From Burkholderia sp. Bp8992 (lineage in GTDB: Bacteria > Pseudomonadota > Gammaproteobacteria > Burkholderiales > Burkholderiaceae), in the NCBI RefSeq assembly GCF_003853705.1, contig NZ_QTQI01000005.1:310001-374000 (forward strand): 64,000 bases of DNA, given 5' to 3'. The notes beneath the pieces are model-generated. The model was not told the DNA's origin. It made no database searches and worked only from the letters and a program-made list of their open reading frames with translations. Positions 18,220 to 26,308 of this stretch are shown here, piece after piece (within the stretch, counting starts at the first letter, position 1; every line of letters starts with the position of its first letter). A program made the position numbers and the translations under genes.

Positions 18220-19344
18220 ATGAACAAGAAGATCATTGCAGTCGCCGCGCTGAGCTTCGTAGCTTACTCGCAAGCAAAGGCTCAAAGTTCCGTAACGCTC
18301 TATGGGATCATCGACACGGGTGTGGGCTATATACACAACAGCGGCGGGCAGAGTTCGCAAGTGAGGATGTTGCCCAGCAATCTTTCGGCTTCCCTGTGGG
18401 GATTGAAGGGAACGGAGGATCTGGGTGGCGGGCTCTCGGCCATCTTTACAGTAGAGAGCGGCTTTGACGGCACGAACGGCGCGCTTGCGACACCGGGCAA
18501 GTTGTTCAGCCGACAAGCGTTCGTGGGCATTTCGAGCCAGTACGGCACCCTGACGCTCGGTCGTCAGTACGATCCGCTGACGGATCTCGAACAGCAGTTG
18601 ACCGCTGATGTCTACAGCGGCTGGTTCGCTACGCCGGGTGACGTCGACAATTACGATTCGAGTGCTCGATTCAACAACGCCGTGAAATGGGTGAGTCCGT
18701 CGTGGGGCGGTGTTTCGGCCGAGGTCATGTATGCGCTCGGTGGCGTCGCCGGATCCACGGGGTCGGGGCAGACGTGGAGCGCAGCAGTTGGCTATCAAAG
18801 CACGTCGTTTAGCGTCGGCGGCGGCGTTCTCCACATCGACAACGGCAACGCAACGTTGGGCAATCGCGGCACCTCCTCGTCCGACTCGCTGTTCAATTCG
18901 CCGGTAAATGCGGCGTATGCGTCAGCCCGGTCGATCAATATCGCCCGGATCGGTGCCAATTACGTTGCGGGCCCGTTCACGGTGGGCGCGGCGTATGGCT
19001 ATGCCCAGTATTCGGCCGATTCGGCATCGACGTTCACGGGGTCGGAGAAGTATCACAACGGTTCTGTCTTTGCCCAGTATCAGGTGACGCCTGCGTTCCT
19101 GCTCATCGCCGGCTACAACTACACGCGCGCACTGGGGGATTCGTCTGCCAAGTACCACCAGGTGAATATCGGGGCCGACTACAGCTTGAGCAAGCGCACC
19201 GACGTCTATGCGCTCGCAGGGTATCAGCATGCAAGCGGGCAGAACGGGCAAGGCGCCGCCGAGGCTTCCATCGGGTCGTACGGAATTGCGGCGGGCAAAG
19301 GTACTCAGGAAGTTGTAGCCGTCGGCCTGCGGCACAAGTTCTGA
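18220..19344 (+). CDS. outer-membrane porin (Gram-negative porin family)
   Basis: A 374-residue OmpC-like porin of the Burkholderia/Neisseria type. The signal peptide covers residues 1-21 (cleavage after AKA, mature protein starting QSSVTLYGIIDTG), and beta-barrel strands with the TEDLGGGLSAIF, LFSRQAFVGISSQYG and LTLGRQYDPL blocks follow; the chain ends RHKF with the C-terminal Phe needed for barrel assembly. The ATG at 18220 is preceded by a long GGGGGGGAA run. It forms a general or substrate-induced diffusion pore, and its place between a catabolic hydrolase and an NCS1 permease suggests uptake of the same compound. Confidence 0.93.
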   Translation: MNKKIIAVAALSFVAYSQAKAQSSVTLYGIIDTGVGYIHNSGGQSSQVRMLPSNLSASLWGLKGTEDLGGGLSAIFTVESGFDGTNGALATPGKLFSRQAFVGISSQYGTLTLGRQYDPLTDLEQQLTADVYSGWFATPGDVDNYDSSARFNNAVKWVSPSWGGVSAEVMYALGGVAGSTGSGQTWSAAVGYQSTSFSVGGGVLHIDNGNATLGNRGTSSSDSLFNSPVNAAYASARSINIARIGANYVAGPFTVGAAYGYAQYSADSASTFTGSEKYHNGSVFAQYQVTPAFLLIAGYNYTRALGDSSAKYHQVNIGADYSLSKRTDVYALAGYQHASGQNGQGAAEASIGSYGIAAGKGTQEVVAVGLRHKF

Positions 19345-19358
19345 AGCAATCTGTATGA

Positions 19359-19408
19359 GGCGCCGCGGACCGATACGAGGGCGATTCCTTCGTGAGTTCC
19401 GTGGCGCC
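19359..19408 (+). terminator. possible stem-loop after the porin
   Basis: GGCGCCGCGG at 19359-19368 pairs with CCGTGGCGCC at 19399-19408 (ten pairs including one G-U), enclosing a 30 nt loop with some internal pairing. A weak pyrimidine tract follows but no proper T run, so it may be a 3'-end stabilising structure rather than an intrinsic terminator. Confidence 0.3.
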
Positions 19409-19450
19409 GCGTTGCTCCTTTCCCTGACATGAAGGTATTCGGATTTCTGT

Positions 19451-20779
19451 ATGCCGGCATCAACTCACTCCGATGACGATTACGCGTCCAGTCCGGTTCC
19501 TGAAGATGCAAGGACCGGTTGGCAGGGCATATTTTTCGCTACGTTAGGTATTGCGACCGCGCTTTTCTTTGCTCAGATTGCGTCGATCATTACCGTGAGG
19601 TTTGGCGTAGCGGCAGCGCTGATCGGACTGGCCTACGGATACTGCGTTTCGACATTCGTCGGTATGCTGCTCGTTCGTCGATCCATCCAGACAGGGTTTG
19701 GCATCAATATCTGGGCCAGAACCGTGCTCGGGTATCGTGGAGCGGGATTGTTCAGCCTGGCTTACGGAGTGGCCTGCCTCACTTACTTCGTCGCAGAAGC
19801 CAGCATCATGGGGGCTTCGTTGCAGGCTCTCTTTCCGGAAGCTCCTCATGCGTTGATATACATCTGCCTTGTCTTCGTCATGTTGCCGCTCGTGTGGTCG
19901 GGCATGAAGGTCCTTGCAAGATTCCAGACGATGAGTCTGGTGCTGTTCGTTGTGTTTGTTGTGTGGGCGATAAGAAACGCGCTTGATGTTCCCGTGGCTG
20001 GAGCTCCGCTCCCGGAGATTCGGCTTGCTGCAGACCCCTTCACCAGCCAGCTTGAAGTATTGGGCATCGTTAACGGCCTCGCCTTCATCATTGGTCTCGT
20101 GACGGCCGACTATGCAAGATTTGTGCGAAAACGAGAACTCCGAGCAGGGACCGTGTTTGTCGGCGCGTTGTTTCCTGCGTTCTGTTATGGGATCACCGGG
20201 ATCTTGGGGATCTGGTTCGCTATCCAGATGCGGGAAAGCAATCCTGGCGTCTATTTCGTTTCGTTGCTGGGTGCGGGGGGAATCATTTTCGCGTGTACGA
20301 CGCAGCTCAGAATCAATCTCGGGAACATCTACTCAGGCACCGTTGCCTTCGTCAACGCACTCGAGCATCTATTTGGCGTTTCCGTCAGCAGAAGAGTCGT
20401 TATCGTTGCTTTCTGCGCGGTTGCGGCCACTGTGCTGATTTCAGATGGTACGCACTTGCTCGCGAGTGCCCTGAACTATATTGGTATGTCCATGGCTTGC
20501 TTCGTCACGTTGCTTCTCGTCGATCAGTTCTGGGTTGGACGATCCCGAGATGTGCCCGATGTCGTGCCTCAAGTGATCAAGAACTGGCGATGGACGGGAT
20601 TGAGCTCATGCCTGATCGCAACCCTATGTGGAGTGTGCATCGGTAACGCATCGCTCTTCCCATCGTTGTACCAGTGGGCGACACCGGTGTCGGTGCTTGT
20701 CCAGGTGATCCTCTTTGTTGGTATCGAATCGTACTGCAATCGACGAAGGGAACTGTCGTCACATGCTGCCTCAAGTTAG
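19451..20779 (+). CDS. NCS1-type permease (cytosine/purine/uracil/allantoin family)
   Basis: A 442-residue inner-membrane transporter with about 12 hydrophobic segments between residues 25 and 430. It begins with a short polar N-terminus, and the first helices read GIFFATLGIATALFFAQIA and AALIGLAYGY, followed by FGINIWARTVLGYRGAGLF, which resembles the substrate-gate region of NCS1 symporters. GLVTADYARFVRK matches the NCS1 'ADYxRF' motif in helix 6. It probably imports a nucleobase-like or hydantoin-type compound with a cation. It starts 107 bp after the porin gene. Codon use is less GC-rich than its neighbours. Confidence 0.82.
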   Translation: MPASTHSDDDYASSPVPEDARTGWQGIFFATLGIATALFFAQIASIITVRFGVAAALIGLAYGYCVSTFVGMLLVRRSIQTGFGINIWARTVLGYRGAGLFSLAYGVACLTYFVAEASIMGASLQALFPEAPHALIYICLVFVMLPLVWSGMKVLARFQTMSLVLFVVFVVWAIRNALDVPVAGAPLPEIRLAADPFTSQLEVLGIVNGLAFIIGLVTADYARFVRKRELRAGTVFVGALFPAFCYGITGILGIWFAIQMRESNPGVYFVSLLGAGGIIFACTTQLRINLGNIYSGTVAFVNALEHLFGVSVSRRVVIVAFCAVAATVLISDGTHLLASALNYIGMSMACFVTLLLVDQFWVGRSRDVPDVVPQVIKNWRWTGLSSCLIATLCGVCIGNASLFPSLYQWATPVSVLVQVILFVGIESYCNRRRELSSHAASS

Positions 20780-20864
20780 AGGGGCCACGTGAGAAACGGA
20801 CCTGTTCTCTGGAGCGCTAGGCTACCTGACGCCAGCAAAGGTCACTTTCGAGGAAGGTTTGAGA

Positions 20865-21125
20865 ATGCGGAAGCGCTTTACGGACGAGCAAATCATCGGC
20901 TTCTTGAGAGAGGCCGAAGCTGGCGAGGCGGTCCAGTATCTGTGCAGGACGTACGGTTTCAGCGATACCTCCTTCTACTCCTGGCGGGCGAAGTTTGGTG
21001 GCAACGACGGCGTTGAATCGCAAAGGTTGAAGTACCTTGAGGGGGAGAATAATCGACTAAGGAAACTATTGGCGGAAGCCTTGGCCAAGCAAGGGGCATC
21101 GGGTATCGCTAGAGACGATGTGTAG
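20865..21125 (+). pseudogene. IS3-family transposase OrfA, isolated remnant
   Basis: 86 codons starting MRKRFTDEQIIGFLREAEAG, with a helix-turn-helix of the IS3-family OrfA type (LCRTYGFSDTSFYSWRAKFG) and a leucine-zipper segment (LKYLEGENNRLRKLLAEALA). The normal OrfA end and the whole of OrfB are missing; after residue about 80 the sequence runs into unrelated DNA. It is therefore a dead fragment of an IS407-like element. The insertion or its later deletion probably separated the NCS1 permease gene from what followed it. Confidence 0.8.
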
Positions 21126-21840
21126 ATCATCCACGTCGCCTGGGTCGTCGTCGTTCCGATGCCGTTGTGATTGGCGTCGAGCGATCCGGCGTTCGACTTG
21201 AACAGATCATGATCTTCACGCTTTGTCGATCGTAACCACCTCTGCGCTTCAATGTCGGGTTGGCGCGCAGACCTCAGTAGTGGACTCAACAGGGAACCGA
21301 GTCATGCGAAAGATATTCCTGCGATCGCTGCATAGCCGTCATTCGATTGACTCAGCAGAGGTCTCTGCTTGTCAGGCGGATTCCGATGCTGGTATACGTA
21401 ACATTGAGTCAGACCGAAACAGCCTGGTTACGTACTACAGCCTCGGACAAGTGGTTGCGCACCTGCGTTTCGACGCGCGGAATGGAGAGCAGAGTCCGGC
21501 CGAGCGTAGCCGAAAATAAAAAACCGGTCCAACGTCAGATCACGGCATGGAAGCGGCCACCGTCAAAGTACGCGGTGGAAACGCCACTGAACGTGCCAAG
21601 TCGGACCCGGTCTCCCGTCTGTACCTTTGACGAAGCTGTCGAAACCATAGCGTGTCAAGCTGATGGTATTGCGAAAGCTTGCAGGTTCAGCGTGCCGCGT
21701 GCCTTCGTATGGTGCCTGGAGCGGGGCGCAAGTCGTTTCGACGGCCTGGTTGATGTCAGAGTCGGTTCGCCCCGCCTCCAACTGAACCGCAATGGACCTC
21801 ACGCATCAGACTTCGCTGCCACGAGGCGGAACTGCAACGG
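21126..21840. other. non-coding or decayed region after the IS remnant
   Basis: 715 bp between the OrfA remnant and the second LuxR-type gene. Open frames of 79-252 codons cross it on both strands, but they overlap one another, lack ribosome-binding sites and resemble no family I know. GC content is lower than in flanking operons. I read it as scrambled sequence left by insertion and deletion. Confidence 0.4.
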
Positions 21841-22539
21841 TCAATCTGCGGTTATCGAGTGCAGAAATGAAGCGACTTGTGACCGCGTATTCAATCCGAG
21901 CTTTGCCAGCACCCTTCCCACGTGCGTTTTGACCGTCACCAGCTCGATCTGGCATTCGTGGCAAATCTCCTTGTTGGAAAGTCCACTCGCAATCAAATTG
22001 GCGATCGCTAGCTCGCGGGCTGTCAATAGATGGTGCTCGGTGAGTTTCCGATTGCGTCGATGGGTTTTTATCGAATCCAATCCGAGCAGGTTGAACTGGA
22101 TATAGCTGTGCATTTCCTGTAGTACGGATTCATTGTCGAGCGTTTTGTCGTGTCTGCCTTTTAGAACATTGAGAAAAGCGATGGCTCGGCTGTCCTGCCA
22201 AAAGACAAAAGCGGCCTCGTCCACGAACTCATACCGCGCCATAAAATGTGCGTATGGGATGTGGCAATCTCTAAATCTATTGTCTGCGATCTTTCTGAGA
22301 GTAACGACCGAAGATCTGTTTGATAAAAGAAAGTCGGGGGAGATCGGATCGAACTCTCTGAAGTCTCGGTAATAGTCGCGAATCATCACGTCGCCGAGGC
22401 CGTGTTCCGTGCACGGTGGAATCTTCTGGGTAGCGTCAATCCAGGTAAAGATTGCGGCAGACGATTCCAGAAGGGTTTGGGAAAACGCAATGGTCCGCTT
22501 GGCGAAGTCCTTGCAATCGTCGTTCAGGTGATATCGCAT
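21841..22539 (-). CDS. LuxR-type transcriptional regulator, paralogue B
   Basis: A 232-residue regulator of the same architecture as that at 15021-15725. The C-terminal HTH covers about 168-222 (TARELAIANLIASGLSNKEI then TVKTHVGRVLAKLGL). The sensor part repeats the same blocks: AIFTWIDATQKIPPCTEHGL, IRDYYRDFREFDPIS, SSVVTL and AAFVFWQDSRA. The start at 22539 gives the same N-terminal length as the paralogue. It is read away from the APC permease and P450 operon, the usual divergent arrangement for a regulator of that operon. Confidence 0.83.
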   Translation of the reverse strand: MRYHLNDDCKDFAKRTIAFSQTLLESSAAIFTWIDATQKIPPCTEHGLGDVMIRDYYRDFREFDPISPDFLLSNRSSVVTLRKIADNRFRDCHIPYAHFMARYEFVDEAAFVFWQDSRAIAFLNVLKGRHDKTLDNESVLQEMHSYIQFNLLGLDSIKTHRRNRKLTEHHLLTARELAIANLIASGLSNKEICHECQIELVTVKTHVGRVLAKLGLNTRSQVASFLHSITAD

Positions 22540-22960
22540 GGTTTATCCAAGTGGAATAGACAAAAGATCCTTTCCGAACCTGTCTGACGGAGGCTGGAAC
22601 GCTGGCGGCCTACGCGAAAAGGCTGCTAGCACGATGTTCAGCGATAGGAAGCAAGAACCGAACCAAGAAGACTGACAGGTCACACGCTCCCGTATACGGC
22701 GACGGTGGCGATGAATCTGACAGAGTGCCCGGGTGCCGTAGAGGTAGACGCACGATCTGGAAGCGCGTCGTTGCACGTTGCTCGTGCATGGCGCACCACG
22801 TGCGATCGGCGCTCCATCTTGAAGCAACGTATAGATACTTTCGGAGGATGCTGGCCAGAAATTCGCTGAATATAGTTCGGCTACCAAGTCAACGGGTTCT
22901 GCGGTACGCGCATCAAAGTGCGATACCGAGAGAACCGCGCACAGCAAAGAGGTGGCTCGA
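22540..22960. other. divergent regulatory region between LuxR-type gene and APC permease
   Basis: 421 bp separating two divergent genes. A 134-codon minus-strand frame lies inside but has no domain, is Cys/Ser/Arg-rich in the manner of a shadow frame and lacks a ribosome-binding site. The area most likely holds the promoters and regulator-binding sites for both directions. I could not fix a specific palindrome. Confidence 0.4.
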
Positions 22961-24460
22961 ATGAAGACAAGCGGTTACAGGGCGATTGCAGAGAAGGGAA
23001 ATAAACTTACCGGGAACATGGGCGCCTTTGGTCTTGCGCTGAGCGTTTTGGCTTTCTCGGCCCCTCTCACGACCGTATCGGGATATGTGCCGGTCGCGTT
23101 GATGTATGGCGGTGCAGCCAGCCCCACCATCTTCATCGCGACGATGGTTCTGCTGATGCTGTTCTCGCTAGGGTATCTGACACTCAACCATGCTGCGAAG
23201 CGACCGGGCGACTTCTACGCATTCATCACGCATGGCTTGGGCAAGAGTGCCGGGCTTGGAGCCGGATTGCTCGCCACGATTACGTACTTCATCATCCTGG
23301 CCGGCGTTCCGGCGTATTTTGGCGTTGCGTCCGCTGATCTGCAGCGGACGCTTACGGGATGGGCATTTCCCTGGTACTACTTTACGCTCGCATGTTGGCT
23401 TGCCATCGCGATTTTCGGATATCTGCACATCGAAGTATCCGCGAAATTCCTGACTTGGGTAATGGTCGCCGAAGTCATCGTTTGCATCGCGTTCTGCACT
23501 GGAGTTATTGGCAGCAATCCCCCAAGCGTCTTGCCGCCGAACGCCATTTTTTCCCCATCCGGATTGTTCAACGCGAACAGCCCGTTTGCCATGCTGTTTG
23601 CCGTCTCTTTCTTTATGGGGTTCGAGGCGACAGCATTGTTCCGTGATGAGGTGCGCGACCCGGATAGAACCATTCCGCGAGCAACTTATGGTGCAGTTAT
23701 CTTCATCGGTCTGTTGTATACGTTCTGCGCATATGCACTGATTCGCGTGTATGGACACGACGTAATCTCCGTCGCAACGCAATCGCCCGCCACCATGTTT
23801 CAGAATGCCTTCGACAAATTCGTCAGTGCGCGGATGCGCACGCCGGTTGCGATCCTGGTTTTGACCTCGGCGTTTGCATCCAGCTTGTCCATTCATAACG
23901 TGCTGACGCGTTATCTTCACAACCTCGGCATCGACGGTGCATTTCCGCAGTACCTGAGTGCGATCCATCCGAAGCATTTGTCACCGCACCGCTCGTCCAT
24001 CACGGTTTCGACGCTGACGCTGCTTGTTCTTCTGCCGTTCATCGTGACCGGGGCCCAACCGGAATTGCTTTACGGTCGACTGTCTGGCGTCGGTACCGCA
24101 GGAGGACTGATCCTTATGACCGTCGTGAATGTTTCATGTCTCGTCTGGTATTTCCGTGAGGGACGGTTCATCGGTGCAGGCGTTTTCAAGGCCTGCGTTG
24201 CGCCCGGCATCTCCGCAGTCCTGTTCGTTGCGCTCGTCGTCCTCGTTGGCAAGCACTTCGAGCTTCTCGTCGGCGGCGAAGCAGGCCAAAGCACGTGGAT
24301 GCTCTACAGCCTGTGCGCAGTGCAGATTTTCGGGATGGCATTGGCCGTTTATTTCAGGAAGGCCAAGCCGGAAGTGTTCCGGCGGTTGGGGCGCAATCCT
24401 GACGTCGAGCCGCGAGATGGTGGCACGGACGACGAGGCCGTTCTCGCCGCAACCCAATGA
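22961..24460 (+). CDS. APC superfamily amino-acid permease
   Basis: A 499-residue inner-membrane permease with about 12 transmembrane helices. The first helix contains GNMGAFGLALSVLAFSAPLTTVSGYVP-type sequence, where the glycine-rich unwound region of APC transporters is expected; FMGFEATALFRDEVRDPDRTIPRA is the conserved APC 'GFE...EvkdP.rtiPrA' loop after helix 6. The ATG at 22961 is chosen since AAAGAGGTGG lies just upstream; a GTG at 22952 is possible. It likely imports an amino acid or amine. It is followed 104 bp later by the reductase/flavodoxin/P450 genes and may supply or clear their substrate. Confidence 0.87.
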   Translation: MKTSGYRAIAEKGNKLTGNMGAFGLALSVLAFSAPLTTVSGYVPVALMYGGAASPTIFIATMVLLMLFSLGYLTLNHAAKRPGDFYAFITHGLGKSAGLGAGLLATITYFIILAGVPAYFGVASADLQRTLTGWAFPWYYFTLACWLAIAIFGYLHIEVSAKFLTWVMVAEVIVCIAFCTGVIGSNPPSVLPPNAIFSPSGLFNANSPFAMLFAVSFFMGFEATALFRDEVRDPDRTIPRATYGAVIFIGLLYTFCAYALIRVYGHDVISVATQSPATMFQNAFDKFVSARMRTPVAILVLTSAFASSLSIHNVLTRYLHNLGIDGAFPQYLSAIHPKHLSPHRSSITVSTLTLLVLLPFIVTGAQPELLYGRLSGVGTAGGLILMTVVNVSCLVWYFREGRFIGAGVFKACVAPGISAVLFVALVVLVGKHFELLVGGEAGQSTWMLYSLCAVQIFGMALAVYFRKAKPEVFRRLGRNPDVEPRDGGTDDEAVLAATQ

Positions 24461-24564
24461 CATATCCATGCTTCGGATGTGAATCTCGATAGCTTCGGCT
24501 TCAGTCGCGAAGCAACTCGGCATCCGATTCATCTCTGTTTCAAGAGACCAGTCCAGGTACGTTC

Positions 24565-25818
24565 ATGCGCATCATTAATCCATCCATTGCCGTTGTGGGA
24601 AGCGGACCGTCCGGGTGCTACCTGACTCAGTCGTTGATAAAGGTTTGGCCGGATTCTGCAGTGTCGGTGTTTGAATCGGAGCCGGTGCCATTCGGTCTGT
24701 TGCGTTACGGCATCGCGGCCGATCATCAGGGTTCGAAATCCGTGGCGATGCAGTTCGATCGTCTGTTTAGACGCGATGGGGTCAATTTTTTCGGGAATGT
24801 AACTATCGGAAAAGACCTGTCGTTTGAGCGATTGACAGAGAGTTTCGACATTGTGGCGCTCGCGACTGGTTTGGCAACGGATTCGGTTCTTCCGGTTCCA
24901 CAACACCCGAAAGCAAACGTCGTTGGGGCAGGCGAAATACTTAGGGCGCTGAACGGCTATCCCGAGCCTCGGTTGCCCCATAACAGAGGGCGATTTTGCT
25001 CCTTGGGTGAATCGTTGGCGATTGTCGGGCACGGGAACGTCGCCATAGACGTTGCCCGGTTGCTGGCCAAACGCATCGAGCAATTCGATAACTCCGATAT
25101 CGACGACGAGCGGCTATCTATGCTTCGCTCGAATCATCTCGAGCGGATTCATCTCGTCGGAAGATCCAGCGCAGGCGACGCGAAATTTGACCTTGCCATG
25201 CTGCGTGAACTCTGTGATCTGGGACATGTAAAGGTATCTGCATCGGGTCTTTCGGACGACGATCAGAGCGAAAAGGCACAAGTGCTGCGGAATGCCGCGA
25301 GGCGCATCGTATATGCCAAACCGCTGGTGGAAATTGTTTTCCACTTCGAATGTACGCCGGTGCAGGTCGACGCACTGCTGACGAAAAGCGTTTTGCGCGG
25401 ACACTCGAAAGCGGAAGGTATCGTGAGTTTTCACGTCGACACGATCGTTACTGCGATTGGTTTTACGAACGAGGTCGGCGATATCGGCGCGCGATGCGGG
25501 CCGTGGCGTGCGTTGAACGTATTCGAGGTCGGTTGGGCGAAGAACGGCGGAAAGGGCGGGGTTGCCGCGAATCGCAGAGACGCACAAGCCGTGGCCGCGC
25601 AAATCGTTGCGATGGTGCAAGACGGAGCGCTGCCGATCGGCCGGCCTGGACTGGCCGCGCTCGGAGACCAGTTTCCAGCCGATTTCGTGAATTACGCCGG
25701 CTGGCTGGAGGTGGACCGGTATGAACGGGATGCGGCGGGGCCGAACAGGCTCCGCAAGAAAATTGCAGATCGCAGGCGCCTGCTGGAAGTGGCAAGGCAG
25801 GTCGTGAGCATGGGGTAA
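24565..25818 (+). CDS. adrenodoxin/ferredoxin-NADP reductase-like flavoprotein
   Basis: A 417-residue FAD- and NADPH-binding protein of the adrenodoxin reductase/FprA type. The FAD Rossmann motif VVGSGPSGCYL spans 10-20, PFGLLRYGIAADHQGSK matches the family's conserved 'PyGLvRyGVAPDHp..K' block, and the second dinucleotide motif is VGHGNVAIDVARLLA near 154-168. VGWAKNGGKGGVAANRRDA near the end corresponds to the 'GW.krGP.GvI.tn..da' segment. It would pass electrons from NADPH to a small carrier. The flavodoxin gene follows after 24 bp and the P450 after another 10 bp, so the three form one electron-transfer chain. Confidence 0.9.
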   Translation: MRIINPSIAVVGSGPSGCYLTQSLIKVWPDSAVSVFESEPVPFGLLRYGIAADHQGSKSVAMQFDRLFRRDGVNFFGNVTIGKDLSFERLTESFDIVALATGLATDSVLPVPQHPKANVVGAGEILRALNGYPEPRLPHNRGRFCSLGESLAIVGHGNVAIDVARLLAKRIEQFDNSDIDDERLSMLRSNHLERIHLVGRSSAGDAKFDLAMLRELCDLGHVKVSASGLSDDDQSEKAQVLRNAARRIVYAKPLVEIVFHFECTPVQVDALLTKSVLRGHSKAEGIVSFHVDTIVTAIGFTNEVGDIGARCGPWRALNVFEVGWAKNGGKGGVAANRRDAQAVAAQIVAMVQDGALPIGRPGLAALGDQFPADFVNYAGWLEVDRYERDAAGPNRLRKKIADRRRLLEVARQVVSMG

Positions 25819-25842
25819 TCGTCTAAATATGAGCAAAAAGAA

Positions 25843-26298
25843 ATGAATGCATCAATTCTGATTCTGTTTGGCACGGAGAGCGGTAACGCAGAGATGGTTG
25901 CCGATGATATTGCGATGTGCTTCGCCGAGAAAGATATACCGAGCGTCGTCAAATCGATGGCGGATCAAGCAGTGGACGAACTGGAGGCTGTCAGTTTCGC
26001 GATCGTTGTTACTTCTACGTACGGCGAGGGCGATATGCCGGAGACGACCGAGCCGTTCTATCGCGCGCTCGTCGCGAAGCGTCCGGATCTGGCTTCGATG
26101 AGATTTGCCGCGTTTGGGCTCGGGGATTCCAGCTACGAGAATTACAACCGTGCAATCGATCTATTGACTGAGATGCTCGCTTCGTGCGGTGCCACGCAAA
26201 TTGGCGAAACGGGACGACACAATGCATCGAAAGGCATGCCTGCAAACCAGGTGGCGGTGGCATGGTCCCAAGGCATCCTTTCGATTTTGGGAAAATAA
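25843..26298 (+). CDS. flavodoxin
   Basis: A 151-residue FMN flavodoxin. The phosphate-binding loop FGTESGNAEMVA is at residues 9-20, TSTYGEGDMPETTEPFY covers the 50s-loop FMN contact, and FAAFGLGDSSYENY the 90s loop. These are long-chain/diflavin-reductase-like flavodoxin sequences rather than a 2Fe-2S ferredoxin. Its start lies 24 bp after the reductase stop and its stop 10 bp before the P450 start. It is the predicted electron carrier between the reductase and the P450. Confidence 0.92.
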   Translation: MNASILILFGTESGNAEMVADDIAMCFAEKDIPSVVKSMADQAVDELEAVSFAIVVTSTYGEGDMPETTEPFYRALVAKRPDLASMRFAAFGLGDSSYENYNRAIDLLTEMLASCGATQIGETGRHNASKGMPANQVAVAWSQGILSILGK

Positions 26299-26308
26299 GG
26301 TGGTTTCG

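Noticed and set aside
21563-21802. Minus-strand frame of 79 codons ending TWHVQWRFHRVL
   Set aside because: Looks protein-like at its end but shows no known domain, no ribosome-binding site, and overlaps other equally long frames in a scrambled region.
22543-22947. 134-codon minus-strand frame between the LuxR-type and APC genes
   Set aside because: Ser/Arg/Cys-rich shadow composition, no domain, and it would fill the whole divergent promoter region.
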